A stretch of DNA of 64,000 nucleotides from Bicyclus anynana (taxonomy: Eukaryota > Arthropoda > Insecta > Lepidoptera > Nymphalidae). Where the stretch lies: the NCBI RefSeq assembly GCF_947172395.1, contig NC_069106.1:7812001-7876000 (forward strand), read 5' to 3'. The position numbers and the translations under genes are program-made. The notes below the pieces were generated by a model. That model was not told the DNA's origin and searched no databases. It was given only the letters and a program-made list of their open reading frames with translations. Within the stretch, counting starts at the first letter, position 1. The number at the start of each line of letters is the position of its first letter. Positions 1-11,399 of the stretch are shown piece after piece.

Positions 1-129
1 AAAATATATTTATTTTAGCCTCTGATGTAAAAATATTGGATAAGTTTTACCGCTATGTGTATCTACGTCTGAGCTAAAGTAGCTCTGAACCGATTTGGAT
101 GCTGTTTTTCATCGATTATTATTATTAGA

Positions 130-321
130 CTAGCTGACGCCGCGCGGTTTCACCCGCTTGGTTCCCGTTATCATAGGAATACGGAGATAATATATAGCCT
201 ATAGTCTTCCTCGATAAATGGGCTATCAAACACTGAAAGAATTTTTCAAATCGGACCAGTAGTTTCTGAGATTAGCGCGTTTAAACAAACAAACTCTTCA
301 GCTTTATAATATTAGTATAGA
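130..321 (-). mobile_element. Helitron-like non-autonomous element (HEL)
   Basis: Read on the minus strand it begins TCTATACTAATATTATAAAG and ends in CTAG, and it sits between A and T. These are the termini and target expected of Helitrons. The body has the phrases 'gatagcccatttatcgagg' and 'cgggtgaaaccgcgcgg' that recur in all full copies of this family in the window. Assignment to Helitron is inferred from the ends; no transposase is present. Confidence 0.6.
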
Positions 322-409
322 TACCAGGCGCGCCGTATCGGGGTAATGATACGGGGCCCCCGGAATGCAGGGACCCCTTACGTGTGAAACAAAAAAATTG
401 TACAAGTGA

Positions 410-821
410 AAAGAAATGGTCCTATTCAAGTCCACTCTTGTACCCCGTATCATTAAAATTTAAAAAATACAAGGATTTTATTAAAATCTAAATAAGTGAA
501 TAAATCTAACTAATTATAAAGAAATAAATAAAATTAAAACCCAAGTATTTGATTTATATGAAGATGGCGCCCTTAAAGCTATTATGACATGACAATTGAC
601 AGCAAACTTCAAATCGACTACAGCATTGAAAACGTCATCAATCCGCCATTATTATCCTTTTTAATGTTGTATTTCTTGGGAGATAATGAATATTATTTTG
701 AAAGATTAAATAAATTCGTAGATTTGTATAATCAAATATAGTTAAAAAAATATTTTCTTTTATTTCCGCCAGGGTACAATGACTGATCCTGGACTCTATA
801 CAATTTTGGACCATCTCCTTT
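410..821 (-). mobile_element. M1 MITE (AAAGGAGATGGTCC ends)
   Basis: The right end ggaccatctccttt and the left end aagaaatggtcc form imperfect terminal inverted repeats. The interior matches, in reverse, the two M1 copies inside GTF2H3 intron 7 (24776-25182 and 25839-26248), including 'acggggtacaagagtgga' and the AT-rich core. No coding capacity. Superfamily not determined. Confidence 0.6.
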
Positions 822-949
822 AATCTAAACCTTACCTTAAAGCTTTCACCGCAAAGTAAAATTTTTAACTAAAGAAGTTATTCGAAATTTTTCGCCCGTC
901 TATTTGGGCCCCATAACTAATTCTGATACTGGATACTAGAAAGATCAAA

Positions 950-1065
950 ACCGAAAGGGGTGTGGATTTTCATCCTCCTCCGTTTCCATTATAAATTGCA
1001 TCATCACTTACCATCAGATGAGATTATAGTCAAGGGCTAACTTGTAAGGAATAAAAAAAAAAATT
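950..1065 (+). mobile_element. SINE-A, 3' fragment
   Basis: Contains the SINE-A tail block (accgaaaggggtgtggattt, then the 'catcatcacttaccatcag' segment, then gggctaacttgtaaggaat and an A-run). The tRNA-like head is missing, as expected for 5' truncation. Confidence 0.65.
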
Positions 1066-1495
1066 ACACGGGCGAAATCGCCTGCGTCTTCTAGTATTAT
1101 AAAAAAGGTTCTTTATAAAAAGCAATGCTCACACGTATAAATATTAAATTCATGGTTTGTGAAATAACAAATGGTCGTGCATCATCACTGTGGGGTCCCA
1201 CGGGATACAGAATGAAGACGTATAGATTAACTCTACACAATGAATGACACCTTCAACTGTCCATTAGTCGAGATTTTATTGTACAGAACGGATCGCGCAA
1301 CATGTACAGTCGTATCATTGAAAGTTAGAGAGAGAGAACAATATATTTCAATATTTGCTTAAAATATTTTAAATGCGAAAGGTCACTCGTCACGAAATCA
1401 CGAAAACAGTTTGACGTTCCGAGGATGAAATTTGGCAGGCAGGCAGTTTATAGTTAGTAGGTGTCCCACCAACATTGACCTCTAATAATAAAAGG

Positions 1496-1805
1496 AGCCG
1501 TGGTAGCCTAGTGGATATGACCTCTGCGATTCCAGAGGGTGTGAGTTCGAATCCGGTCCGGGGCATGCATCTCCGACTTTTCAATTGTGTGCATTTTAAG
1601 AAATTAAATATCAAATCTCAAACGCTGTAGGAAAACATCGTGAAGAAACCTGCACACCTGAGAATTTTCACAATTCTCTGCGTGTGTGAAGTCTGCCAAT
1701 CCGCATTGGGCCAGCGTGGTGGACTATTGTCCTAACCCCTCTCATTCTGAGAGGAGACTCGAGCTCAGTAGTGAGCCGAATATGGGTTGATAATGATGAT
1801 GATGA
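1496..1805 (+). mobile_element. SINE-B, nearly full length
   Basis: tRNA-like head with an A-box-like segment (tagcctagtgg) and a B-box-like segment (gagttcgaatccgg), followed by the family body (ccaatccgcattgggccag, ctcattctgagaggagac) and a 3' tail of (atg)n repeats. Pol III-type SINE by structure. Small ORFs inside it on either strand are not genes. Confidence 0.8.
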
Positions 1806-2083
1806 ATAAAAGGACGCAAAAAAATTCACTTTAAAACTTGCCAATTTTGCTTTGACAGTTTTAGAATTATTGGTAAAGAAATTTATACCTAAAGGCATTT
1901 AAATGTAGTCCAATATTCAATAAAACCCCAAATTCAGTGCAAATTCAAAAGGATTGAGTTTAAGGTTGTATTTGCAAATGCGACTACTTGAATTAAGTGC
2001 CAAGAAGTTGTGTTTAGCACTCATTGAGTGGGGACGTTTTTTGGTCGCTGATTGTGCATCCACTTTTTAATAGGAGAACGATG
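1806..2083 (+). mobile_element. M2 MITE (ATTAAAAAG..GCACAATCA ends)
   Basis: Closely matches 33575-33862 over its length (gacagttttagaattattgg; gcgactacttgaatt; cactcattgagtgggga). In the 33575 copy the two ends are inverted repeats built from TTAAAAAG and GCACAATCA. In this copy the left end is degraded where it meets the SINE-B tail. Confidence 0.5.
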
Positions 2084-2727
2084 CCAACTAAGAACGGATT
2101 TTGCGATAAATTCAGAACTTTTGAAGTCGTTTAAATGGAATGGTGGAACGCACAGAACGTGTTATAACTATAAAAATAAATGAACAGTGGTCATTTTTTG
2201 CATTTCACAAATGAATGAAGTGTCCGTGAATGAAGTGAATGAAGCGAAAGCACCCACTTGTGCTATGAAGTCGTCAAACTATAAAAATTTGTTTTGTTAA
2301 GAGTCTTATTATTTATGGCTTAGCTTTTATACGCAGTCTTTATTTGTGACGCATCTATGGCGAGAAATATGCCATATAGGCTTTGCTGTGAATTCCGTAT
2401 AAAATATTTATTGGTTCAATTTAATTAGAATGGCTAGCAATATTTTGTATTTTTTGTGAAAACATAAAATATAAAGATATATAATCAATTTGGATGTTGA
2501 TTTTAGACCGTAAATTACCTACCAACTGTTTAATTTATTTTTTATTATTATGTTATTTGTTTTCTATTCTTGTCTTCTTTATGTCTTGTTGCCAACTCCC
2601 TAAATTGTGTATGTACGATCTTTCTATGGAAACTTAATTGGCTTAGTGTTTATTAAATGTGTAAATTAATGTTTTTATGTTAATGCTATTTGTTTCCTAA
2701 TTAAAAATAAAAAAATCCTCTCCACAC
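2084..2727. other. No gene seen; AT-rich unassigned DNA
   Basis: No ORF with splice sites or a recognisable domain. The last 200 bases, ending in short A-rich runs before the next SINE, could be the 3' tail of an old LINE, but nothing identifies the family. Confidence 0.4.
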
Positions 2728-2938
2728 AAGGCTTCGACCGTGGCTAGTTACCACCCTACCGACAAAGACGTACCGCCAAGCAATTTAGCGTTACGGTACG
2801 ATGTCGTGTAGAAACCGAAAGGGGTGTGGATTTTCATCCTCCTTCTTACAAGTTAGCGCGCTACCATTTTAGATTGCATCATCACTTGCAGGTGAGATTG
2901 TAGTCAAGGGCTAACTTGTAAAGAATAAATAAATAAAA
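2728..2938 (+). mobile_element. SINE-A, 5'-truncated
   Basis: Starts within the body (aaggcttcgaccgtggctag, accaccctaccgacaaagac), continues through gaaaccgaaaggggtgtgg and ends gggctaacttgtaaagaat plus A-rich tail. The tRNA-like head is missing. Confidence 0.7.
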
Positions 2939-3099
2939 AAACACTATACCTACTTAGTACTTACAATAGGGTCCAATGGGTGTGCAACTAAAAAGATCAC
3001 CTCCACCATTCCCACCATTGACGGTCCAAATTCCTGACTATTTTTAAAAATCGTGTAAGGAATCACTATCTATCATTGTAATATATATGTGTTTATTAA

Positions 3100-3194
3100 A
3101 TGTATGTATGTATGCATGTATGTATGTATATTGTATGTATGTATGTATGTATGTATGTATGTATGTATGTATGTATGTATGTATCTATGTAGAT
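3100..3194 (+). repeat. (ATGT)n microsatellite
   Basis: About 95 bases of tgta/tatg tetranucleotide repeat with a few interruptions (gcatg, atattg). The Cys/Met/Tyr/Val reading frames it creates are repeat artefacts. Confidence 0.9.
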
Positions 3195-3652
3195 GTAGGT
3201 GTATGTTATGTATATTTCATGTTTTGCTGTTTTTATCATAATTGTGTACAATTGTACAAAGTATATATTTTTATAATATGGAAATATTTAATTATAGTGT
3301 TTTTATTTATTTATTATATTAGTTATTATTATTTAGTGAATATTACTTAAAATTTATTGTATTGCAATTTCCCATCTGACAGGATGTTTAGATTATTTAT
3401 GTTATAAAAATATATATAATCTAAATGAACTGTGACATTTCCATTCAATTCTACAATACAGGTGGAGTTATAAAATGGCCACTTTTCAACAGCGTGGGAA
3501 GGAATGGGAATCCGTTTGTAGTACACTGATTTCTTACGCGCCATTTAACTTTGGGATATGATAGAATATATCAATGTTTGCAATTTATTCTTTAAGCTAA
3601 AGTAGACTTCGTGTGAGAATTATTAAAAATCGGCAGGACAGATGGATTCAAT

Positions 3653-4180
3653 CATAAATAGATGAATACTTATTACTTATTTATGAATATTTTATTTATT
3701 TTTTAAGCCTTTTACAATCTAAATTACATAATATACATGCTAAATAGTTAAACTTCATCCCACTGCTGGGCAAAGGCCTCCCCCTTCCTCTTCCATTGTG
3801 TCCTTTCCATCGCTGATCGGGACCAGTATGTACCTTCAAAGACAATCAGATTAAGAATATTATGATTATGAATATTACAATAAATCATAAATATATGATT
3901 ATGAATATTACAATAAATCATAAATATATACCTAAGGCTTCATTCATAAATAGATGAATACTTATTACTTATTTATGAATATTTTATTTATTTATTTAAG
4001 CCTTTCACAATCTAAATTACATAATATATACTACATGCTAAATAGTTAAATTTCATCCCACTGCTGGGCAAAGGCCTCCCCCTTCCTATTCCATTGTGTC
4101 CTTTCCATAGCTGATCGGGACCAGTATGTACCTTCAAAGACAATCAGATTATGAATATTTTGATTATGAATATTACAATA
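3653..4180. repeat. 292-bp tandem duplication
   Basis: The segment beginning cataaatagatgaatac at 3653 starts again at 3945 and runs in near-identical form to about 4180. Each copy holds the phrase cccactgctgggcaaaggcc, a variant of the 3' end of the RTE-like LINE seen elsewhere in the window. The two copies differ at several positions, so the duplication is not very recent. Confidence 0.75.
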
Positions 4181-4228
4181 CATAAAAAATGACTCTGAGT
4201 GAATAGAATTCTAAAAATAATAGAAGAT

Positions 4229-4295
4229 CAGCCCCTGTAGCCAAGCGGCACGTCGATTTTCTTTCTACGATCGCAAACGCTTCGACAACTAGAAA
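4229..4295 (+). mobile_element. M3 MITE, one terminal arm
   Basis: Matches the terminal arm of the M3 family (cagcccctgtagccaagc, gcacgtcgattttctttc). The rest of the element is absent or too diverged to see. Confidence 0.5.
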
Positions 4296-4299
4296 CCCA

Positions 4300-5403
4300 C
4301 TCAATAGAATTTAATAGTTTCTTCCGACTAATTGGTGGACTGTTATTATTTAAATCGTTCGATAAAATTCCACAAAAGTTACACAAGTCTTACAAAACTC
4401 TATGAACAGAAACGACAATAACATTGAGTTGAGAATTAAAACGAAATCAAAATTTGCTCATTCGCGTCCCATTTTAAAACTTGTTTTGCTTCCCAAAACA
4501 CCCCTTTCACCGCACTCTCCACGCGGGACAAGGACGGCGACACAAACGCGTCGCCGCAATAAATGTGCGGGAAAGAAAGAGACGTAGTAATAGCCGGAAA
4601 TTAGCACTCGTCTATCTTTCATTTTACACCCCAAATTTTCTTATTCCAATTTCCTCTTGCTACGAGCGTCCTCCAAATTACAAGACATAAGTATTTTGTA
4701 AACGAGTACAGAAAATTTTACTTTCTGTTACAGAATTTAGGGTAGAAAATCGGGTGTGCGAAAAGTGATGGTTTCAAGCGTTTTGCGTTCAGGAACTCTT
4801 TAGAACACTCTGTCATTTGAAATGAGTCATTTTCTGATAAGAATGCCCTATTGGCTGAAACGTGTGCGATTTCGCTCGCTCGGCCGATAATGCTATTTCC
4901 GAATGTAGATAGCGAATAACTGGGGTGTCGGTTTTTGCCGGAGTTTTAATAAAGCATAGGGGGCGGCCGAGATATGGAAATGAGCGTGTGGCGGAGAGGA
5001 AATTTGAATTTATACGCGTTTATACGCTGAGACGTAGATGTAGCTTGAGATTTTTTGTAAGGGGGGTTAAGTCTTGTATGTATTGTGTGGTTAAGGCACA
5101 TTCCTGTGAAGGTACATTTATATTTTGACATTCAAAATATTTCTTTAAGCATACCTTCACAAGTTTGATTTAGTCTCTATTGTTATACATATATGTTGGT
5201 ACATTTATTAATTCAATTATTATATTTTATTTTTATGACATTTTGATATACAATTACTTTTATATTTGACATTTATAATATAATTTCTGAACATAGGTAC
5301 CTTCACAATTTAAGTTTAATTTAATTTAATTTTAATTGTGTCTTTATAAATTGTTGTACGCCAGAAATGGTCAAATGCATAATTATCTGTGTACAACAAA
5401 TAA
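4300..5403. other. No gene seen
   Basis: Mixed sequence with several short ORFs (61-69 codons) on both strands but no splice-supported exon or known domain. The part around 4850-5060 is less AT-rich than its surroundings. From 5100 on it is plain AT-rich DNA leading into the hexamer array. Confidence 0.4.
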
Positions 5404-5676
5404 ATGAATATGAATATGAATATGAATATGAATATGAATATGAATATGAATATGAATATGAATATGAATATGAATATGAATATGAATATGAATATGAATA
5501 TGAATATGAATATGAATATGAATATGAATATGAATATGAATATGAATATGAATATGAATATGAATATGAATATGAATATGAATATGAATATGAATATGAA
5601 TATGAATATGAATATGAATATGAATATGAATATGAATATGAATATGAATATGAAAATGAATATGAATATGAATATG
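5404..5676. repeat. (ATGAAT)n hexanucleotide array
   Basis: About 45 consecutive copies of the hexamer, almost perfect, with a single gaaaat variant near the right end. Because the period is a multiple of three, four long low-complexity reading frames run through it (dipeptide repeats such as Tyr-Glu, His-Ile, Met-Asn, Ile-Phe). These are not genes. Confidence 0.95.
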
Positions 5677-5714
5677 GGGCAAAATAAACACTGAAAAAGG
5701 CATGCGAAGACAGC

Positions 5715-5985
5715 TTTATTCATCATCATTAGGTGCCTTCTTCCAGCTGAAGTTTGGCGATCATGTATAAAAAACTCATCCGATCTTTTGCAATATTTTC
5801 AAGCTGTGTGTATGTTAACTTGGTTCACTCTTTGACATCATCTATCCACTTTCTTCGCTGTTTTCCTGGTGTTTTCCCGGTATCTTACCTTCTAGGATCA
5901 ACCTAGGAAACTCATAGGATCCCCTTTGCAGATGCCCGATAAATGCGATTTTCCTCCACATAATGATTGTCATGAGGGTTCGGTC
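5715..5985 (-). mobile_element. Possible LINE 3' fragment
   Basis: Starts with a catcatcat-type simple tail next to the hexamer array. It continues with a degraded, possibly once-coding stretch reading leftward. Attribution to a LINE rests on the tail and texture only. No catalytic motif is visible. Confidence 0.3.
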
Positions 5986-7109
5986 ACAATGGGGATGATG
6001 ACTAGGTTTAAATATATTGATTTTTATGATACATTAGGGTAAATAGGGTCAATGTTAACTAATTTATACATAAAAAGCAAAGATTGTCTCTATATTTACA
6101 AAATAAATGAGATTATAAAATTTCAAAATCTATTAAAAATCTTTTATCGAAATTAGATGAAAATTCATACAGTTTTAGCTACCTTACATTAAATGTGATA
6201 TTTTTTAATACATGAACTATAAACATAAACGCAGAAATAACAAAGATATTAGTAATTTTGTTTGAACGCACATAGAAATCTAACGATCATTACATTACCT
6301 ACGACGTCATCAGTTCGTACCATTTTGTATGGAGCGTTTTTCAGGGATCCGCAAATCTGACCCTTTAAAACCCTGTAGCTCTGAAAGTAATGATCGCAGA
6401 TACCCAGTTCCTTTTACAAAATTGCTTTACTATTAGCATACTCTTAATTTAAATACAATTTAAAAAACTGTCATAATCCCTATTGGCTTATTGATGTAAT
6501 GAATCCTATCCAATAAAGTAGAATTCATTTCATTCATTCATTTCATTTCATATTTTTCATCTAATGTATACAATTAAGTGTTTCTTCTTCTTTATCATCT
6601 AATTTTTGGCACTTTGTCTTGTTTAAAAACATATTAAATTGCTTGTAAATGGGATACCGACCCCTCCACTAAACTCCACAAGCTACGCCTCTGCTTTTTC
6701 ACAGTTAGTGTTATTCATGAGGGCGCTGAGGGGATTACCTTCCCTGTCCCAAAACGAGATGATTTTTGAACAGTTACGACTGTTTTAATGTTACGAAGGA
6801 CCGTTTTATGGCTATTGGATTAAATATTATTATGGTAGGGGTCGTAGGAATATTATGTTACTATCCTAATTAAATATTATGAATGTGAATGTGATTTTGG
6901 TTTTTTGTAGCCCAGTGTAAGAGTAGTTACTACGACATTATTATATAGTCTATGGTTGGGAGTAGAGGTGTAGTCTGTGGCAGAAGGCCTGAGGTCGAGA
7001 ATTATAAAATGGATGGGATGGTTATACTGTGTGTTATATTAAATATTAATATTGTAATAAAGTACAACTATAGTGAACTATAACATGGTGTATTATTTAA
7101 TACAACTTA
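5986..7109. other. No gene seen
   Basis: AT-rich, with a short ttcat-type simple repeat near 6526-6556. The phrase gtgattttggttttttgt at about 6890 occurs again at about 7400, suggesting a local duplication around the SINE-B copies. Confidence 0.4.
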
Positions 7110-7395
7110 CACCCAGTGGATATGACTCTGCCTTTCGATTCCGGAGGGTGGGTTCGAATCCGGTCCGGGGCATGCACCTCCAACCTTTCAGTAGTGTGCA
7201 TTTTAATTAAATATCACGTGTCGAAGGAAAAACATCGTGAGGAAACCTGCTTACCACAGAATTTTCTTAATTCTCTGCGAGTGTGAAGTCTGCCAATCCG
7301 CATTGGGCCAGCGTGGTGGACTATTGGCCTAACCCCTCTCATTCTGAGAGGAGACTTGAGCTCAGCAGTGAGCCGAATATGGGTTGATGACGACG
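7110..7395 (+). mobile_element. SINE-B, 5'-truncated
   Basis: Begins at the A-box part of the head (cccagtggatatgactctg), carries the B-box-like ggttcgaatccgg and the full family body, and ends gggttgatgacgacg. Confidence 0.75.
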
Positions 7396-7439
7396 AATGT
7401 GATTTTGGTTTTTTGTGTTTATTAATAGAATCACCCTGA

Positions 7440-7700
7440 TTACCCAGTGGAATCGGGTCCGGTGCATGCACCTCCAACCTTTCAGTAGTGTGCATTTTAA
7501 TTAAATATCACGTGTCTCAAACGGCGAAAGAAAAACATTGTGAGGAAACCTGCATACCAGAGAATTTTCTTAATTCTCTGCGTGTGTGAAGTCTGCCAAT
7601 CCGCATTGGGCCAGCGTGGTGGACTATTTGGCCTAACCCCTCTCATTCTGAGAGGAGACTCGAGTTTAGCAGTGAGTCGAATATGGGTTGATAACGATAC
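7440..7700 (+). mobile_element. SINE-B, second copy with head deletion
   Basis: Starts tacccagtgg and jumps directly to aatcgggtccggtgcatg, so most of the head between the A and B boxes is missing. The body is intact to gggttgataacg. With the copy at 7110 it forms a local pair flanked by the phrase gtgattttggttttttgt. Confidence 0.7.
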
Positions 7701-7815
7701 TAATTTCTCGTAAACTACAGAACCGATTTGAAAAATTCTTTCACTATTAAGGAAGCTACACTAACCCCAAATGTTATATGCTATATTCTATCCCCGTATT
7801 CCTACAGGAAGAATT
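7700..7815 (+). mobile_element. HEL fragment
   Basis: Carries the internal HEL block (gaaccgatttgaaaaattct, then ctatattctatccccgtatt). Both ends are missing. Confidence 0.45.
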
Positions 7816-8017
7816 AACAATCAATTAAGTGATGAGTGTCATCGAGTAAATGAGTAAGAGTGTCAACATGTAATCCACGCTTTAATTGAGTGACGCCATT
7901 TAGCCGGTAACTTAAGAAGGCTAGGGGACAGCTAAATGAAATCACTGTCCGTTGGCTAGGGGCTAGTCGACACCTTCTTTAATTGATGGCTAGTAAGGCT
8001 ATCTTTATTGAGTTGCA

Positions 8018-8067
8018 CTCTATACTAATATTATAAAGGGGTAAAGTTTGTGAGGTTGTCGGAGGTA
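8018..8067 (+). mobile_element. HEL 5' end
   Basis: Starts ctatactaatattataaagg, the 5' terminus of the HEL family. After about 50 bases it is broken by the SINE-A that follows. Confidence 0.45.
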
Positions 8068-8278
8068 TTTTTTTTTATTCTTTAAGTTAGCCTTTAACTG
8101 ATGGTAAGTGATGATACAATCTAAGATGGAAGCGGGCTAACTTGTTAGGAGGAGGATGAATATCCACACTTCCTTCGGTTTCTACACAACATCATACCGG
8201 ACGCTAAAACGCTTAGCGGTACGTCTTTGTCGGTAGGGTGGTAATTAGCCACGGCCGAAGCCTCCCACCAGCCAAATC
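8068..8278 (-). mobile_element. SINE-A, truncated
   Basis: On the minus strand: body (ggtgggaggcttcggccg) through gaaaccgaaggaagtgtgg to the tail and an A-run (seen as a T-run at 8068). No tRNA-like head. Confidence 0.7.
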
Positions 8279-8596
8279 TGCTCTACTCTGGATCTACTGA
8301 ACTGATTTTGAAAATTCATTCACCATTTGAGACATGTTTAGTAGCTACTAATTGCACGCTACTCGACTAAAATGCTAGTAGTAACTACCTACTACTACTA
8401 GTACGTAACTAGGCTTAAACGCCAGAAAAACAGGAAATGTCTTAGTAACTAAAATTATTTTAATATAATCAGTGAACATACATAAAAAAAGATTTCGACG
8501 AATTGATAACCTTCTCCTTTCTTGAAGTCGGTTAATAAAGGTAAACATATTAAAGAACGCGGAACACAGAACATGTTACGCAGACGAACTCCAGAA

Positions 8597-8740
8597 CAGC
8601 CCCTTTAGCCAAATGGCACGTCGATTCTCTTTCTACAACGGCTAACGCTTCGAAAATTAGAAAAATGTATGGGAATGACATTTGCTATCGACAGATCACG
8701 TGATCAAGATCTGTCATTCTCATGTTTCTGTTTGTGTGTA
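8597..8740 (+). mobile_element. M3 MITE, half element
   Basis: One M3 arm (cagcccctttagccaaatgg, gattctctttctac, gctaacgcttcgaaaatt) leading to the central palindromic gatcacgtgatc. The opposite arm is missing. Confidence 0.5.
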
Positions 8741-9263
8741 CTCTAATTTATTGTTTAGAAATGGACACTTTTTTTAGATTATAATTCCCACACGAGATAA
8801 AAATTTCTAACCTCTATGCTCCATATTTTAGATTCCATTTAGTTTTTCAAATCTACCGTCAAATCCAGAATCCAGACACGGACCCGTTACAGTTTTACAG
8901 CATTACGTAATAAAGTTTAACAATGGCGTCCAAATTAAAGTTCCTAAGCGACAAAAAATGGCGCGCAATTAATTCAAATCGATTTCCACTCAAGCAAACT
9001 GGCGAGCGATCAGAATTTTAAATGTACCCTCGACAGGTTGCGTGGATGTACCGTGTAAATGTTCTATTAGCATTTGATACAAGAGCTAGTGGCTAGAGAA
9101 TTTAATGGGTTTCTTCTTAGACTTAGGCGCATTAGAAACATGTTTCTTCTGTGGCATTATCCGCATTGCTCTAATAGCGATTGCAACACAAACTCGCGAA
9201 ACGAAAATCATACTTTGACGTTGACAGGATGTAATATGAGATTAAAATCGGCATTTCGCAATT

Positions 9264-9558
9264 GAGCTACTGGTTCCTTAGTCATGTGGCATGTAGATTT
9301 TCTTTCTACAAACGCTAACGCTTCGAAAACTGAGAAAATGTATGCGAGTGAGTAAGTTGTGAGTGATCGACAACTTGATCACGTAATAGTGAATGTGGGA
9401 TTGACATTCACTATCGACAATCCCACTTATAATAATGTCAATCCCACATTCACTATAGACAGGTCACGTGATCCTTTTTCTAGTTACATTTGTAAATTTT
9501 CGAAGCGAGTGAGTTTGTAGAAAGAAAATTGACATGCTATATAGCTACAGGCCCTGTT
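9264..9558. mobile_element. M3 MITE, full fold-back element
   Basis: Long imperfect inverted arms. The left arm has gattttctttctac and gctaacgcttcgaaaac. The right arm has ttttcgaagcgagtg and gtagaaagaaaattgac. At the centre is a perfect 23-bp inverted repeat (9386-9408 with 9434-9456). This is the fullest M3 copy in the window. Confidence 0.6.
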
Positions 9559-10029
9559 CTGTTTTCGTATATTTTGGGAATTCCGTTTACCTCTTTCATG
9601 ATTGTATACCTAAGTGTCACCTCACCTAGTTCACCTTCATTTTAAAGTTTTTTTTTTATGATCGACACCTGCTTCAATTCAATTTGCTGTTTTAGAATAT
9701 TTGCCTTTTTTTGCTTGAATGCATGACCTCACTGTGTTAGATGGGTTGTACACTTTATACCGTGGCTATTTAGGCTATAATTAAAAGAGCTTCCTAACCA
9801 ATTTCGATCACACAAACTAATCAGAAAAAAAAATAGTGTGCTTTTTTACACCACACGACTGAAGTAAAACTTCCTTAGCTCTCTCTCATAGTCCGTTCGT
9901 CTTACCCGATTACATTTTTCGTAACGCATTCACCAGCTTACTCCCCCAGATAAGTGTGCGTCAAAAACGGAATCTGGAACAGCAGCCAAGACTTGACAAC
10001 CACTGGCTCCTTGACTAGTTCCAATATGC

Positions 10030-10301
10030 CATTTCAAAAGACGAATGCCAAAAGAAATACTCAGCTAGTAGTTGGCCAGCCCGTTTGGCCAGCCCGATGC
10101 CTATCTTGGCATTTGGCACACCTGACCGACCCTAATTGGACAATAAATCAATTCTTCCCCGCTTCTTATTGGCTGTATTGGCGAATCGTGGCATTCCAAT
10201 ATAGGAAATTTGGCCGCGTGATATTGACATGATAAAAAACAATAGGGGCCCCTTTATCTTCTTCTTTTGTGTTCATCTCGGGTTCCCGGTTCTTATTAAG
10301 G
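10030..10301 (+). promoter_or_regulatory. Possible promoter with CCAAT-type motifs
   Basis: Several attgg motifs (inverted CCAAT; for example in cctaattggacaat, cttattggctg, gtattggcg) sit within 250 bases upstream of a Kozak-like ATG and splice donor at 10302. CpG and GC content are locally higher than in the flanks. This is suggestive only. Confidence 0.2.
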
Positions 10302-10361
10302 ATGGATCGGTTGTTTTTGTTTTGCATTTGGACGTCTTATCGGACGCGCAATTTGTTTTTG
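10302..10361 (+). CDS. Candidate first coding exon, unknown gene
   Basis: An ATG in good context (aaggATGG) opens a 20-codon frame, MDRLFLFCIWTSYRTRNLFL, that ends exactly at a consensus donor (TTG|gtgagt). The hydrophobic start resembles a signal peptide. I could not find a matching downstream exon in the next kilobases, so this may be a chance ORF or the start of a gene with a very long first intron. Confidence 0.2.
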
Positions 10362-10508
10362 GTGAGTCGCTTTTTTGAATAATTTATATTAGCAACGTCT
10401 GACTGTAAGCCGATATAGGAAAGTTAATATAATTAGGCAATAAAATACAGGATTTTAAAAGCTTGAAGCTATTAAAAAGTAAAGAATTAAACTGCTATTT
10501 ATAAAGAA

Positions 10509-10696
10509 CTAGCTGACGCTCCGCAGTTTCACTCGCGTTGTTCCCGTTCCCCTAGGAATGCGGGGATAAAACATAGTCTGTGACTCGCAAATAATGTGGC
10601 TGTCTAAAGGTAAGACATTCTTAAAATCGGTTTAGTAGAAACAGATATTACCCTCTACAATCTCACAACATTACTTCTTTATAATATTAATATAGA
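10509..10696 (-). mobile_element. HEL element
   Basis: Plus strand runs from ctagctgacgctccgcag to attaatatagac, the reverse complement of the family ends. The middle is more diverged than in other copies, so this is an older insertion. Confidence 0.5.
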
Positions 10697-10779
10697 CTAC
10701 CTACCAAGATATTTTGTGCTTTTTACACGCTTTATATTAGCTTCACTTGTAACCATTAGAAAATCTTGGAATATTAATT

Positions 10780-11030
10780 TGACCCACTTCCCGGTCTTCG
10801 ATTAGGATGAAATTTTGCACACGCTCTGAGTTCTGATAACAATACATGACTAGCTAAGTAACGTCATTACAAATACGATATGGCGGCCTCACCAAGATGG
10901 TGGACAGGCTGCCTGAAATCCACCATGATATGGATATCAAATGAAAGGGTTTGCTGTCAGGAATACGAATACGAAAAAAAATTCAATATTTGTAATTTTT
11001 AATGCGAGCTAAAAGCGTGTTTTTTATTTT
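10780..11030. repeat. Dispersed repeat shared with 23160-23440
   Basis: Phrases such as atatggcggcctc, gaaatccacc, atatggat and caaatgaaagggtttgctgt occur in the same order in GTF2H3 intron 6. Family unknown; probably the body of a longer non-autonomous transposon. Confidence 0.45.
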
Positions 11031-11094
11031 CTTTTAATATTTAAAGTTATTATTTTCAAAGCCCCTGTAACTCGTTTAAGATATCAGTAATCTC

Positions 11095-11190
11095 AAAGCA
11101 GACCTCCTTAAAAAGTCTCGTCTAAGCGAAGACATTTCAAAAGTGCTTGTAAACTAAGCGTAATTGAAATAAATGAATTATGATTTTTTT
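11095..11190 (+). mobile_element. LINE 3' tail fragment
   Basis: Contains aaaagtgcttgtaaactaag and ttgaaataaatgaatt, the 3' terminal block shared with 11960-12270, 30310-30385, 35497-35552 (minus) and 58740-59007. Only the tail is present. Confidence 0.5.
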
Positions 11191-11399
11191 TGGTTGTTGC
11201 AGTCCTATTGCAAAACAGACAGAATAAAAAGCCAAAACGCATTTCGATTACAACGACAAACCGATAATCTAAATTTTATTCGATTTCCTTTGTGGTTTGC
11301 CTACTACTTTGCCTACATACTCGAGAATATTGTTTTTAGCCTCCCCAGAAGTTTGACGTGTCTGCCGAACGTCTGCGACTTTATGTAAAGTCCTTTTCA

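Noticed and set aside
3087..3350. Cys/Tyr/Met/Val-rich ORF
   Set aside because: Product of the ATGT microsatellite and AT-rich flank.
5316..5729. Long ORFs (96-137 codons) in four frames
   Set aside because: They are the translations of the ATGAAT hexamer array; every frame gives a two-residue repeat.
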